A stretch of DNA of 64,000 nucleotides from contig NZ_LGDV01000002.1 of the NCBI RefSeq assembly GCF_001280015.1, positions 1 to 64,000 of the forward strand, read 5' to 3'. The DNA comes from Streptomyces sp. MMG1121 (GTDB taxonomy: Bacteria > Actinomycetota > Actinomycetes > Streptomycetales > Streptomycetaceae). Both the position numbers and the translations under genes were made by a program. Below the pieces are notes generated by a model that did not search any database, was not told the origin of the DNA, and was given only the letters and a program-made list of their open reading frames with translations. Position 1 is the first letter of the stretch; each line of letters starts with the position of its first letter. This document shows, piece by piece, positions 43,660 through 52,212 of this stretch.

Positions 43660-44751
43660 ATGCACGCCACGCACCCCACGCACCGGTACCCGGCGCGGGC
43701 GGCGACCGTCGCCCTGACCGCGCTCGCCCCCGCCTCCTGGGGCACCACGTACGCCGTGACCACGCGGCTGCTCCCGCCCGGGCATCCGCTGTTCGCCGGG
43801 CTGATGCGTGCCCTGCCCGCGGGACTGCTCGCCCTGGCGATCACCCGGGTGCTGCCGCGCGGGGAGTGGTGGTGGCGGACCGCGGTGCTCGGCGCCCTCA
43901 ACATCGGTGCCATGCCGCTGCTGTTCGTGGCGGCCGAACGGCTGCCCGGCGGGGTCGCCGCCACCCTCGGCGCCGCCCAGCCCCTGCTGGTCGCCGGGCT
44001 GGCCATGGCGCTGCTGCACGAGCGGCCCTCGGCCTGGCGGCTGGCCTGGGCGGTGACCGGCGTGCTCGGCGTCGGACTCGTCGTACTCGGACCGGGAGCC
44101 GGAATGGACGCCGTCGGGGTGCTCGCCGGCCTCGGGCATACGGCGACCATGGCGGGCGGGGTCGTCCTCACCAAGCGCTGGGGCCGGCCCGCGGAGGTCG
44201 GCCCGCTGGCCCTGGCCGGCTGGCAACTGACCTGCGGCGGACTGCTGATGCTCCCGCTCACGCTCGGGTTCGAGGGGATACCGGGGCGGATCGACGCGGG
44301 CGCCGCCGCCGGCTACCTCTGGCTCGGCAGCATGGGCGGGCTGATCGCGTACACCCTGTGGTTCCGCGGGATCGGCCGTCTCCCGGTCGGCGCGTCGGCC
44401 CCGCTGGTGCTGCTGTCCCCGCTGGTCGCGACCGCCATCGGCCTCGCCCGGGGGGAGTCGCTGAGCGTGGCGCAGACCCTCGGTTTCGTGGCGGCCCTGA
44501 CCGCGCTGCTGGCCGCCCAGTTCAGTCCCCTCGGATCCAGGAAGACCCGGCAGGAGAAGGAGAGTTGCGATGACCACGAGGAAGGCCACAAGGACGGCCA
44601 CGGGGATGGCCGCAGAGATGACGGCGGGGAGGACGGCGGGGCTGACGATCGCCGTGCTCGGCGCCACCGGGATGGTCGGCGGCCGGGTGACCTCCGAGGC
44701 CAGGGCACGCGGGCACCGGGTGCTGGCGCTGTCCCGGACGCCGACGGGTGA
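43660..44751 (+). CDS. EamA/DMT-family transporter
   Basis: A 363-residue drug/metabolite exporter with about ten transmembrane helices in two EamA repeats. Repeat 1 starts ALAPASWGTTYAVTTRLLPP and repeat 2 near GLGHTATMAGGVVLTKRWGR. The conserved fold ends near AAQFSPLGSRK at about residue 295. The last 60 residues are His/Asp/Arg-rich and lie over the first 182 nt of the next gene in another frame, so the natural C-terminus may have been lost. Substrate unknown. Confidence 0.85.
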   Translation: MHATHPTHRYPARAATVALTALAPASWGTTYAVTTRLLPPGHPLFAGLMRALPAGLLALAITRVLPRGEWWWRTAVLGALNIGAMPLLFVAAERLPGGVAATLGAAQPLLVAGLAMALLHERPSAWRLAWAVTGVLGVGLVVLGPGAGMDAVGVLAGLGHTATMAGGVVLTKRWGRPAEVGPLALAGWQLTCGGLLMLPLTLGFEGIPGRIDAGAAAGYLWLGSMGGLIAYTLWFRGIGRLPVGASAPLVLLSPLVATAIGLARGESLSVAQTLGFVAALTALLAAQFSPLGSRKTRQEKESCDDHEEGHKDGHGDGRRDDGGEDGGADDRRARRHRDGRRPGDLRGQGTRAPGAGAVPDADG

Positions 44752-45310
44752 GGACCCGGGAGTGACGCCGGTCGCGGTCGACGTCACCGACGCGGCCGCC
44801 GTGCGCGAGGCGCTCGCCGGGTCCGCCGGGTCCGGGGTCGCCGACGCCGTCGTACTGGCCGTACGGACGTTCCCCGCCGACCAGGAGTTCCTGGTCGGCG
44901 CCACCCGGACGGTGCTGGACGCCGCCGCACGGCTCGGGATCCGGGTGCTCGTGGTCGGCGGCGCCGGCGCGCTGCGCAGCCCGGACGACCGCGAACTGCT
45001 GGTCGCCGAGAACCCCGTGTACGTGCCCGCGGAGCACCGGGCCGTCGCCGTGGCCGGCGTCGCCCAGCTGCGGGCCTGTCAGGCCCACGCCGGTGCCGAC
45101 TGGGTCTGTCTGAGCCCGCCGGCCCTGCTGGAGCCCGGCGAGCGGACCGGCCGCTACCGGCGTGGCACCGACACCCTGCTCACCGGCGCCGACGGACGGT
45201 CGTCCATCAGCGTCGAGGATCTGGCCGTGGCCGTGCTGGACGAGCTGGAGTCGCCCGGCCGGGACCGTCACATCACGGTCGCCCACGAGGACGCGTACGC
45301 GCCGGCGTGA
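44570..45310 (+). CDS. NAD(P)-binding protein (atypical SDR, NmrA/YwnB-like)
   Basis: A 246-residue Rossmann-fold protein with the cofactor motif AVLGATGMVGGRV at about residues 28-40. It lacks the classical YxxxK and belongs to the atypical SDRs. The first 25 residues are a Thr/Ala/Arg/Met-rich repeat (TTRKATRTATGMAAEMTAGR) that may not be structural. AGGAGAG precedes the ATG at 44570, which lies inside the exporter gene (182-nt overlap). An internal start near LTIAVLG is possible. Confidence 0.8.
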   Translation: MTTRKATRTATGMAAEMTAGRTAGLTIAVLGATGMVGGRVTSEARARGHRVLALSRTPTGEDPGVTPVAVDVTDAAAVREALAGSAGSGVADAVVLAVRTFPADQEFLVGATRTVLDAAARLGIRVLVVGGAGALRSPDDRELLVAENPVYVPAEHRAVAVAGVAQLRACQAHAGADWVCLSPPALLEPGERTGRYRRGTDTLLTGADGRSSISVEDLAVAVLDELESPGRDRHITVAHEDAYAPA

Positions 45311-45353
45311 GACGGCCGGCGGGCGGTCCCCGGTCGGCTGGTCGGCCGGTCGG

Positions 45354-46532
45354 CTAGTCGACGTTGACCGGACCGTCGTCGCCCGGCATCCGGTCCTTGC
45401 CCGAGCGCAGCTGGAGCAGGCCGGTGTCGTTGTCGTTGTCGCTCTTGTCCTGGCCGCCGTTCAGGTTGTGCCGGACCGAGTCGAGGATCGTCAGGCCCTG
45501 CGAGACCAGACCGGCGGCGATCTCGCCGAGGCCGTCTGCGCCGTTGAGGACGTTGACGTTGGCGCCGGCCAGACCGCCGGCGGCCTCCTTCACGATCTGC
45601 GGGAGCTGGTCGATGATCATCCGGTCCAGCGCCACCCGGTCGTAGGAGGCCGCGGCCTCCGCCTGGATCTTCATGCGCTGGGCCTCGGCGGCGGCGAGGA
45701 TCCTGACCCGCTCGGCCTCGGCCTGGGCGGGCTTGACGACCTCGGCGACCAGCTGCTGCTGGCGCAACTCGGCCTGCCGCTCGGCCAGTTCGGTCTGCGC
45801 GGCGAGCACCTCCTGCTGCGCGTGGGCCTGCGCCAGCGGTCCGGCCTGGGCGGCCTGCGCCTGGGCGCGGTCCACCTCGGCCGAGTACTCGGCCTGGACG
45901 ACGGCGGTCTGCCGGGCGTACTCGGCCTGCTTGCGGGCCGCCGCCTGCTCGGCCTCGACCGAGGCCTGGGTGGCCTGCGCCTGGGCGATCTGGGCCTGGC
46001 GCTGGATGGCCGCCTTGTGCGGGGCGGACATCGCGGCGATGTAGCCGGTGTCGCCGTCGTCGATCGACTGGATCTGGAGCGAGTCGACGATCAGGCCGAT
46101 CTTCGCCATCTCCACCTTCGAGGTGTCGAGCACCTCGGCGGCGAGCTTCTGTCGCTCGGTGACGATCTCCTCGACGGTCATCGAGCCGATGATGGCCCGC
46201 AGGTGGCCGGCGAAGATCCGGCCGGTCAGCACCGACATCTGCTCCTGGTCGGAGAGGAAGCGCTGACCTGCGTTGATGATGCTCTCGGAGTCGTTGCCGA
46301 CCTTGAAGGCGATGACTGCGCGAACGTGCAGCGAGATGCCCTGCTTGGTCACACAGGTCTCGGTGACCTCGGCCTCGCACATGGCCAGGGAGAGGAAGCG
46401 GGTCTTGCGGAAGAACGGGACCACGAACTTGCCATGGCCAGTGACCACGCGGAACGGAGCGCCCCCCAGTCCCCGCCTGCCTCCCGAGATCAACATCGCC
46501 TCGTCGGGAGCGGGAACGCGGTATCCGAACAT
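45354..46532 (-). CDS. Flotillin/SPFH-domain protein
   Basis: A 392-residue membrane-microdomain scaffold of the flotillin (YuaG/FloT) type. The SPFH domain runs from about residue 5 to 180 (GHGKFVVPFFRKTRFLSLAM, IVDSLQIQSIDDGDTGYIAA). A long Ala/Glu/Gln-rich coiled coil to about 320 contains the repeated AQ/EA pairs typical of flotillins. The C-terminal tail is Asn/Asp-rich. No strong N-terminal hydrophobic anchor is visible. It is followed in genome order by a small NfeD-like gene 11 nt upstream on the same strand, the usual flotillin partner. Confidence 0.92.
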   Translation of the reverse strand: MFGYRVPAPDEAMLISGGRRGLGGAPFRVVTGHGKFVVPFFRKTRFLSLAMCEAEVTETCVTKQGISLHVRAVIAFKVGNDSESIINAGQRFLSDQEQMSVLTGRIFAGHLRAIIGSMTVEEIVTERQKLAAEVLDTSKVEMAKIGLIVDSLQIQSIDDGDTGYIAAMSAPHKAAIQRQAQIAQAQATQASVEAEQAAARKQAEYARQTAVVQAEYSAEVDRAQAQAAQAGPLAQAHAQQEVLAAQTELAERQAELRQQQLVAEVVKPAQAEAERVRILAAAEAQRMKIQAEAAASYDRVALDRMIIDQLPQIVKEAAGGLAGANVNVLNGADGLGEIAAGLVSQGLTILDSVRHNLNGGQDKSDNDNDTGLLQLRSGKDRMPGDDGPVNVD

Positions 46533-46543
46533 GCCTGTACTCC

Positions 46544-46795
46544 TCAGCTTGCGCCGGCGGTGTCTCCGTCGAGCGCGTCCAATGGATCCACCCACTCGAT
46601 GACGCCGACCTCGCGGCGCCCCCGTGATTCGATCACGAGGACCGTAGCGCCCGCAGGCAGGGGATCCTCGGACCAGGCCAGGAAGGTCTCGGAGCCGCCT
46701 CTGACCCGGACCAGCACTTCGCCGGGGCCCGCGGAGCCGCGCGTCCCGATGAGCACCCTGCCCGTACAGCCGATCACGGCCTCGTCCTGCGGCAT
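46544..46795 (-). CDS. NfeD-like OB-fold protein
   Basis: An 83-residue protein consisting of a beta-barrel-like segment (VIGCTGRVLIGTRGSAGPGE, VLVRVRGGSETFLAWSE, ATVLVIESRGRREVGVIEW). This matches the C-terminal OB fold of NfeD/YuaF proteins, although it lacks their membrane helices. It is 11 nt upstream of the flotillin gene on the same strand, so the two form an operon as in YuaF-YuaG. Confidence 0.78.
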   Translation of the reverse strand: MPQDEAVIGCTGRVLIGTRGSAGPGEVLVRVRGGSETFLAWSEDPLPAGATVLVIESRGRREVGVIEWVDPLDALDGDTAGAS

Positions 46796-47466
46796 CACCG
46801 GCCGTCCTCCTCGTCCTGACCTCAGGATTCCGACGATAGTCGCACTGGGGCCGGGACCCAACGGTCTCACTGCGAGGCGTTCCGGAACCGTAGCTTCCAG
46901 AGGGTGGGCACGAACTCGCCCCGGCCGGCCGGGTTCCTCCGCAACCCCGGTCGCACGGCGCGCAGGCCGGTACGACGACGGCCGTCGGGGCAAGGGGGTG
47001 TGCGGGGGGTTCCGGTGCTGCGGCGGCCAGGGGCCGCGAGCGAGGGGCCCGGTGACGGCGGCCGGGCCGGGAGCGGTGCGGCGAGGGTGATGCCGAGCGG
47101 CAGCGGGGCGGGCCGGTGGCCGCGGTCGGCGCGACCAGTGCGGCGGGCATGACGCGGCGGGGCCGGCCGGGGAACGTCTGGGGCCGGTCGCCGGGGTGCG
47201 CCCAGAGCCGCACGGCCCCCGTGACGGTGCCGGGCCAGGGCCGGACGCCCGCCGCGGCACCTCCCTGCCGATGCCCGTGCCGCGGCGCTCGCGTGCGGCC
47301 GGCGGCGCGGACACGGGCCATCTGCCCCGGTTCGGAGGGCAGTTGGTCGCGGGCCTCCAGCGGACCGGCGCGCCGTACGGCCGGTCGGCTCTTCGGCCGC
47401 GGTGCTGACGGCGTACCCGTGCGGCGGCCCGTCCGATGCTCCTCGCGCCGTACTACGGCGCGCGTA
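46796..47466. other. 671-nt stretch without a convincing gene
   Basis: Several frames are open, but all are Arg/Pro/Gly/Ala-rich with no fold or start signals. It holds the promoter of the NfeD-flotillin operon at its left end. At its right end a GTACTACGGC direct repeat (47450 and 47464) overlaps the permease stop. It may be a decayed gene. Confidence 0.5.
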
Positions 47467-49122
47467 CTACGGCTGGGCGGCGACCGGCAGTACGTGGTCG
47501 CCGGTCTTGTCGGTGCTGAGGCACAGGGAACAGACGACCGCGTCGTGGGTGGCGCAGGCCGTCAGGTCCGGGCGTTCGTACGGCCGGCGGCAGACGTGGC
47601 AGTCGAGGGTGACCGCGCTGGGGTTGCCGGCCGCGTCGAGGAGGGGCTCGGTGATGCCGTCGTCGGTGCGGCGGAGGTAGTACCGGCCCTTGGTGACGAT
47701 CGCCGTCAGCGGGGTCAGGACGAAGGCGATCACGGCCGCGGCCACCGGGGAGTACGGCTGCAGGGCGTCGCCGAGCAGGTGGAAGTACATCGCGATCGAC
47801 AGGCCGGAGGCGGCGACGAAGGCCACGACGCCGACCGGGTTGACGGCGTACAGCATGCCCCGGCGGAACTCCGGCCGGCGCGGGGACAGCTTCAGTACGT
47901 ACTTGTTGACGCCGATGTCGGTGGCCACGGTGACGACCCAGGCGATCGCGCAGTTCGAGTAGAAGCCGAGGATGCTGTTGAGGAAGCTGAACATGTCGGC
48001 CTCCATCAGGGCGAGCGCGAAGCCGAGGTTGACCAGCACGAAGACCATGCGGCCGGGGTAGTGCCGGGTGACCCGGGTGAAGGAGTTCGTCCAGGCCAGC
48101 GAACCGGAGTACGCGTTCGTCACATTGATCTTGATCTGGCTGATGACCACCAGGGCCACGGCCAGCGGGACGACCATCCAGGACGGCATCATCGCGTCGA
48201 AGGCGCCGCGGAACTGCTGGATCGGCTCGGTCGCGGCGGCCGGGCCGACCTTCGCGAGGACGTAGACGGCGAGGAAGACACCGATGGCCTGCTTCAGCGC
48301 GCCGAGCACCACCCAGCCGGGACCGGCCATGACCACGGCGGTCCACCAAGTGCGCTTGTTGGCCTCGGTCTTGGGTGGCATGAAGCGCAGATAGTCGATC
48401 TGCTCGCCGATCTGCGCGATCAACGACAGGCACACGCCCGCACCCAGCAGCACGGACGCGGTGTCGATGCCGCCGTCGCCGTCCGTGCCGGCGTAGGCCA
48501 GGAAGCGGTCGACCGTGCCGGGGTCGGTGGCGATCAGGTAGACCAGCGGGCCGATCATCAGCAGCAGCCAGACGGGGGTCGTCCACACCTGGAGCTTGCT
48601 GAGCGCCTTCATGCCGTAGATCACCAGCGGGATGACCATGAGCGTGGAGATCAGGTAGCCCAGCCACAGCGGCAGTCCGAGGCCGAGCTTGAGGCCCTGG
48701 GCCATGATCGAGCCTTCGAGGGCGAAGAAGATGAAGGTGAAGCTGGCGAAGATGACGCTGGTGAGGACCGAACCGTAGTAGCCGAAGCCGGAGCCCCGGG
48801 TGATCAGGTCGAGGTCGATGTTGTAGCGGGCGCCGTAGTACGCCAGCGGGAAGCCGGTGACGAAGATGACGACCGCGGCCACCGCGATGGCCACGAGCGC
48901 GTTGCCGGTGCCGTGGGTCAGTCCGATGCCGGCGCCGATGGAGAAGTCGGCCATGTAGGCGATGCCGCCGAGTGCGGTGGTCGCCACGACCATGGGGGTC
49001 CAGCGGCGGTAACTGCGGGGAGCGAAGCGGAGGGTGTAGTCCTCCAGGGTCTCCCTGACCGCCTGGTCCTCGGTGGATTTCGCCGGCTCCGGCGTCGTCA
49101 GCCGTGACTCGGTGGTGCTCAT
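47467..49122 (-). CDS. NCS1-family (purine-cytosine permease-like) transporter with cysteine-rich tail
   Basis: A 551-residue nucleobase:cation symporter-1 permease with about 12 transmembrane helices. It opens with a polar N-terminus (LEDYTLRFAPRSYRRWTP). NCS1 features include IAYMADFSIGAGIGLTHGTG and INVTNAYSGSLAWTNSF. The last 45 residues, after helix 12, form a cysteine/histidine cluster (LDCHVCRRPYERPDLTACAT and VVCSLCLSTD) that looks like a small zinc ribbon, unusual for the family. It lies 110 nt downstream of the TsaD-like gene on the same strand. Substrate (cytosine, hydantoin, allantoin or thiamine precursor) unknown. Confidence 0.87.
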   Translation of the reverse strand: MSTTESRLTTPEPAKSTEDQAVRETLEDYTLRFAPRSYRRWTPMVVATTALGGIAYMADFSIGAGIGLTHGTGNALVAIAVAAVVIFVTGFPLAYYGARYNIDLDLITRGSGFGYYGSVLTSVIFASFTFIFFALEGSIMAQGLKLGLGLPLWLGYLISTLMVIPLVIYGMKALSKLQVWTTPVWLLLMIGPLVYLIATDPGTVDRFLAYAGTDGDGGIDTASVLLGAGVCLSLIAQIGEQIDYLRFMPPKTEANKRTWWTAVVMAGPGWVVLGALKQAIGVFLAVYVLAKVGPAAATEPIQQFRGAFDAMMPSWMVVPLAVALVVISQIKINVTNAYSGSLAWTNSFTRVTRHYPGRMVFVLVNLGFALALMEADMFSFLNSILGFYSNCAIAWVVTVATDIGVNKYVLKLSPRRPEFRRGMLYAVNPVGVVAFVAASGLSIAMYFHLLGDALQPYSPVAAAVIAFVLTPLTAIVTKGRYYLRRTDDGITEPLLDAAGNPSAVTLDCHVCRRPYERPDLTACATHDAVVCSLCLSTDKTGDHVLPVAAQP

Positions 49123-49232
49123 GTCGCGCCTCCGGATGATGCGGGTGCGGGTACTCCGTCGGGAGCAGGGCCCCGCTTGGCGTCATCGGCAGGACGGGGG
49201 AGCCGACGGACCGTCACGCTAGGAACCCGTTG

Positions 49233-50336
49233 TTACCGTCGATTCCTGTCGTCGTGAACGCGACGTTTCCGAGAACTCACCTGCTGCGAGGGCCTGCGGG
49301 GGTGGGCCGCGGGATGCAGGGCCGCGTACTCCAGGGGCGCCGACGGGTCGACGGACACGTCCAGGGGCGCCGGTTCGGCTCCGGCGCGGACGAGGAGGTC
49401 GCCGACGGCGGCGATCATCGCGCCGTTGTCCGTGCACAGCCGCAGAGGCGGCACGCGCAGGGTGAGCCCGGCGGCCCGGCACCTCTCCTCGGCCAGCGCG
49501 CGCACCCGTGAGTTGGCGGCGACCCCGCCGACCACGACCAGCGTGCCCACGCCGTGCGCCTCGCAGGCCGCGACCGCCTTGCGGGTCAGCACGTCCGCGA
49601 CCGCCTCCTGGAGGGACGCGGCCCCGTCGGCGACCGGCAGTTCCGCGCCCGCGTGGCTCTCGGCCCAGCGCGCCGCCGCCGTCTTCAGACCCGAGAAGGA
49701 GAAGTCGTACGAGCCCGGCAAGGGGCGGGGGAGGGGGACAGCGCGCGGATCCCCCACGCGCGCTGCCCGGTCGATGGCCGGACCGCCGGGATACGGCAGC
49801 CCGAAGACCCGCGCGACCTTGTCGAAGCACTCCCCGGCGGCGTCGTCGAGGGTGTCGCCGAGGTGGACGAGGGGATCGCGGGCGAGGTCGCGGACGAGGA
49901 GCAACGACGTATGGCCGCCGGAGACGATCAGCACCATGCAGGGGTTGGGCAGCGGGCCGTGTTCGAGCGTGTCGGCGGCGACGTGGCCGGCGAGGTGGTG
50001 GACACCGTGCAGCGGGACACCGAGCGCGTAGGCCAGCCCCTTCGCCCCGGCCAGCCCGACCTGGAGCGCGCCGGACAGGCCCGGCCCGGTGGTCACCGCC
50101 ACCGCGCCGATGTCGGTGAGCCGCAGTCCGGCTTCGTCCAGGGCGCGTTCGACCACCGGTCGGACCGCGTGCACGTGCGCGCGGGCCGCGATCTCCGGTA
50201 CGACGCCGCCGTAGTGGGCGTGCTCGTCCATGCTCGACGCCACCGCATGCCCGAGCAGCCGCCCTTCCCGGACGAGCCCCGCACCGGTCTCGTCGCAGGA
50301 CGACTCGATACCGAGCACGATGGGGGAGCCGCCCAT
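49233..50336 (-). CDS. tsaD: TsaD/Kae1-family protein, solitary copy
   Basis: A 367-residue ASKHA-fold protein of the TsaD/Kae1 family, which with TsaB and TsaE makes the t6A tRNA modification (established). All family signatures are present: [12 protein letters not shown], the metal HxxxH in [27 protein letters not shown] and [10 protein letters not shown]. However, it is not next to tsaB, tsaE or rimI, as the housekeeping gene is in actinobacteria. The C-terminal 30 residues are Arg/Pro-rich. ATG 50336 is chosen. It may be a paralogue with a specialised role; this is inference. An AT-rich palindrome lies upstream (50361-50387). Confidence 0.88.
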   Translation of the reverse strand: MGGSPIVLGIESSCDETGAGLVREGRLLGHAVASSMDEHAHYGGVVPEIAARAHVHAVRPVVERALDEAGLRLTDIGAVAVTTGPGLSGALQVGLAGAKGLAYALGVPLHGVHHLAGHVAADTLEHGPLPNPCMVLIVSGGHTSLLLVRDLARDPLVHLGDTLDDAAGECFDKVARVFGLPYPGGPAIDRAARVGDPRAVPLPRPLPGSYDFSFSGLKTAAARWAESHAGAELPVADGAASLQEAVADVLTRKAVAACEAHGVGTLVVVGGVAANSRVRALAEERCRAAGLTLRVPPLRLCTDNGAMIAAVGDLLVRAGAEPAPLDVSVDPSAPLEYAALHPAAHPRRPSQQVSSRKRRVHDDRNRR

Positions 50337-50360
50337 GGCTGCGCCTCTCTGCAAGAAGAT

Positions 50361-50387
50361 CCTTATTACAACTAGTATGCAATAAGG
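50361..50387. promoter_or_regulatory. AT-rich palindrome upstream of the tsaD-like gene
   Basis: CCTTATTACAAC (50361-50372) and GTATGCAATAAGG (50375-50387) form a long imperfect dyad. The arms CCTTATT and AATAAGG are exact. It is AT-rich in a GC-rich chromosome and ends 25 nt from the start codon, as expected for an operator overlapping the promoter. Confidence 0.6.
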
Positions 50388-50499
50388 AAGCCCCGTGTCG
50401 GGCGCCCGGGCTGGACGCACGAGGCTCCCGCGGGGACGTGTGCCCCACGGGAGCCTTCCGGCCGGCCGGGCGGTCTTTGGCCGATGGTCCGCCCGGGGG

Positions 50500-51057
50500 T
50501 CAGTTCGCCGGTGCCGCTGCCGCCCCGGCGGCCTGGACCGCGGCCGGCTCGAATCGCATGGGCGTGATCTGCCTGACGTCGTAACGGCTGCGCATACGTG
50601 CCACGGCCTCGGCGTCCACGGACCGGCAGGTCGACCAGATCTCCGCTATTTCCTCGAAGTAGAGTTCGTGATCGGGCGACGGGAAGCACTGGAACAGCAT
50701 GCGCACGGGTCTGTCCGTGGCATTCCTGAACGCGTGCGGAGTGTTGGGCGGGACGAACATGCTACTGCCCTCGCCCGCGCGGACGAGGCGGTCGCCGTCG
50801 GCGGACTCCCAGTCGAGCCAGTCGTCGTCCGTGCGCTCGGTCGGCTCGAACGCCATGAGTTCCAACTCGCCCTCCAGGATGTAGAAGAACTCCTGCGAGT
50901 GCTGGTGGAAGTGCGCACCGGTGTCGAATCCCGGCGGAACGACGACCTCGAAGATGGACACCGAGGAGCCCTGCGCTCCGGTGGCCTTGAAGGTTACTTC
51001 CTGTGCCTTGGTGACCAGTTTTCGCCCCTGGCCCGGAAGGACGATGAGATCGCCCAC
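50500..51057 (-). CDS. Cupin-domain protein
   Basis: A 185-residue protein with one cupin domain. The metal motif is [20 protein letters not shown] (about residues 47-66) and the second cupin motif lies in [13 protein letters not shown]. Helices follow, and the tail is Ala-rich. AAGGAG lies 8 nt upstream of GTG 51057, a strong ribosome-binding site. It may be a dioxygenase, isomerase or sensor of a small molecule. It sits among redox genes of the MarR region. Confidence 0.85.
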   Translation of the reverse strand: MGDLIVLPGQGRKLVTKAQEVTFKATGAQGSSVSIFEVVVPPGFDTGAHFHQHSQEFFYILEGELELMAFEPTERTDDDWLDWESADGDRLVRAGEGSSMFVPPNTPHAFRNATDRPVRMLFQCFPSPDHELYFEEIAEIWSTCRSVDAEAVARMRSRYDVRQITPMRFEPAAVQAAGAAAAPAN

Positions 51058-51120
51058 GGGATCAACTCCTTGAGTAGACGGTCGGTGATCGCCGAAACCG
51101 TAAGATTTTGCCCTTGAGGA

Positions 51121-51300
51121 GTACTCGAATTCCCATCCACAGACCCTCTTCGTCCGCTCGGGGCGGGAATCGGCACTCCGGGCATCGTCTTCCGCTCCCG
51201 CCTCGGCCGGAGCCCGCAGGACGACCCGGCGGCCGCGCCGTGGGCGCGGATCTTCGGCAACCCGCTCACCTGGGACGACCTGACGGGCTTCTACATCACC
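51121..51300 (+). pseudogene. Possible remnant of an FMN-dependent alpha-hydroxy-acid oxidase
   Basis: The plus frame reads GTPGIVFRSRLGRSPQDDPA, then PWARIFGNPLTWDDL. This resembles the segment before the FMN-binding Lys of lactate-2-monooxygenase-type proteins (FGNP-x-TWDDL). It has no start, the frame turns to nonsense soon after, and the rest of the gene is absent. The region otherwise only holds the cupin promoter. Confidence 0.35.
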
Positions 51301-51383
51301 GCCTCGGCCCGCCTCGAAGACATCCAAGAACATCCGCCTCCTCGGTCTGCTCCGCCCGTCCGCCCGTCGACAGTGCGGGGATG

Positions 51384-52112
51384 TCAGGAGAGCCAGTCGG
51401 CGTAGCGGGTGGGGGCGAGGCGGGCGTTCTGGTCGGTGAGCACGTCGCCCTTGACGACGGCGAACATGCCGGCGGTGGGGTCGATGACGACGGTCCGGCT
51501 GTCGCCCTTGTGCGACAGGGTGATCCGGCCCAGCTCGTCCAGGGTGAAGATCTCGGGGCCGGCGATGTTGCGGATGCCGTTCAGCGGGGCGCCCGCGGCG
51601 ACCTCCGCCACCGCGGTGGCCACGTCCTGGGAGGCGATGGGCTGGATGGGCGTGGCGGGCAGCCGGACGGTGTCGGCGTCCGAGGTCCACGACAGGACCG
51701 CGTCCATGAAGTCCATGAACTGCGTGGCCCGCACGATCGAGTAGGGAATCGGCCCACCCGCGAGGATCTTCTCCTGGAGCGCCTTGGCGCGGTAGTAGTC
51801 CAGCTCCGGCACCTGGTCCACGCCGACGATCGAGAGGATGACGAAATGGCCGACGCCGCCCTTGTCGGCCGCGGCCAGGAGGTTGTCCATCGAGGTCTGG
51901 AAGAAGGGGAGGGAGGCTTCGTCGAAGGTCGGGGAGTTCGTCAGGTTGACGACGACGTCGGCTCCCGCCACCGCCTCGTCCAGTCCCTGGCCGCTGATGA
52001 TGTCGACCCCGGTGGACTTCGAGTGCGGTACCGCCTCGTGCCCGGCGGCGTTCAGGTTCTTGACGACCTGCGACCCGATCAGTCCGGTACCGCCGATGAC
52101 TGCGATCTTCAT
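51384..52112 (-). CDS. NmrA/atypical SDR-family NAD(P)-binding protein
   Basis: A 242-residue Rossmann protein with cofactor motif VIGGTGLIGSQVV at residues 4-16. DVVVNLTNSPTFDE and HFVILSIVGVDQVPELDYYR lie at the active-site edge; the tyrosine in DYYRAK with its lysine is the likely YxxxK. It resembles NmrA-like and ClmN/YtfG-type quinone or sugar reductases. ATG at 52112. A palindrome lies about 30 nt upstream. Likely part of the electrophile/quinone response cluster (inference). Confidence 0.85.
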   Translation of the reverse strand: MKIAVIGGTGLIGSQVVKNLNAAGHEAVPHSKSTGVDIISGQGLDEAVAGADVVVNLTNSPTFDEASLPFFQTSMDNLLAAADKGGVGHFVILSIVGVDQVPELDYYRAKALQEKILAGGPIPYSIVRATQFMDFMDAVLSWTSDADTVRLPATPIQPIASQDVATAVAEVAAGAPLNGIRNIAGPEIFTLDELGRITLSHKGDSRTVVIDPTAGMFAVVKGDVLTDQNARLAPTRYADWLS

Positions 52113-52142
52113 AGCATGCCTTTCGTCGGGTTTACGTGCGCA

Positions 52143-52153
52143 ATATGGCATAT
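52143..52153. promoter_or_regulatory. Palindrome upstream of the NmrA-type gene
   Basis: ATATGGCATAT is an 11-bp palindrome 31-41 nt upstream of the start codon. AT-rich, fits a -10/operator position. Confidence 0.45.
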
Positions 52154-52212
52154 GAGCCGCTAGGTGGGTGCGGCATGAAACGGCTGGTTGGCCGACCGGG
52201 GAGGAGTGGGCC

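Noticed and set aside
47116..49107. 663-codon plus-strand frame
   Set aside because: Antisense of the NCS1 permease, with no recognisable domain.
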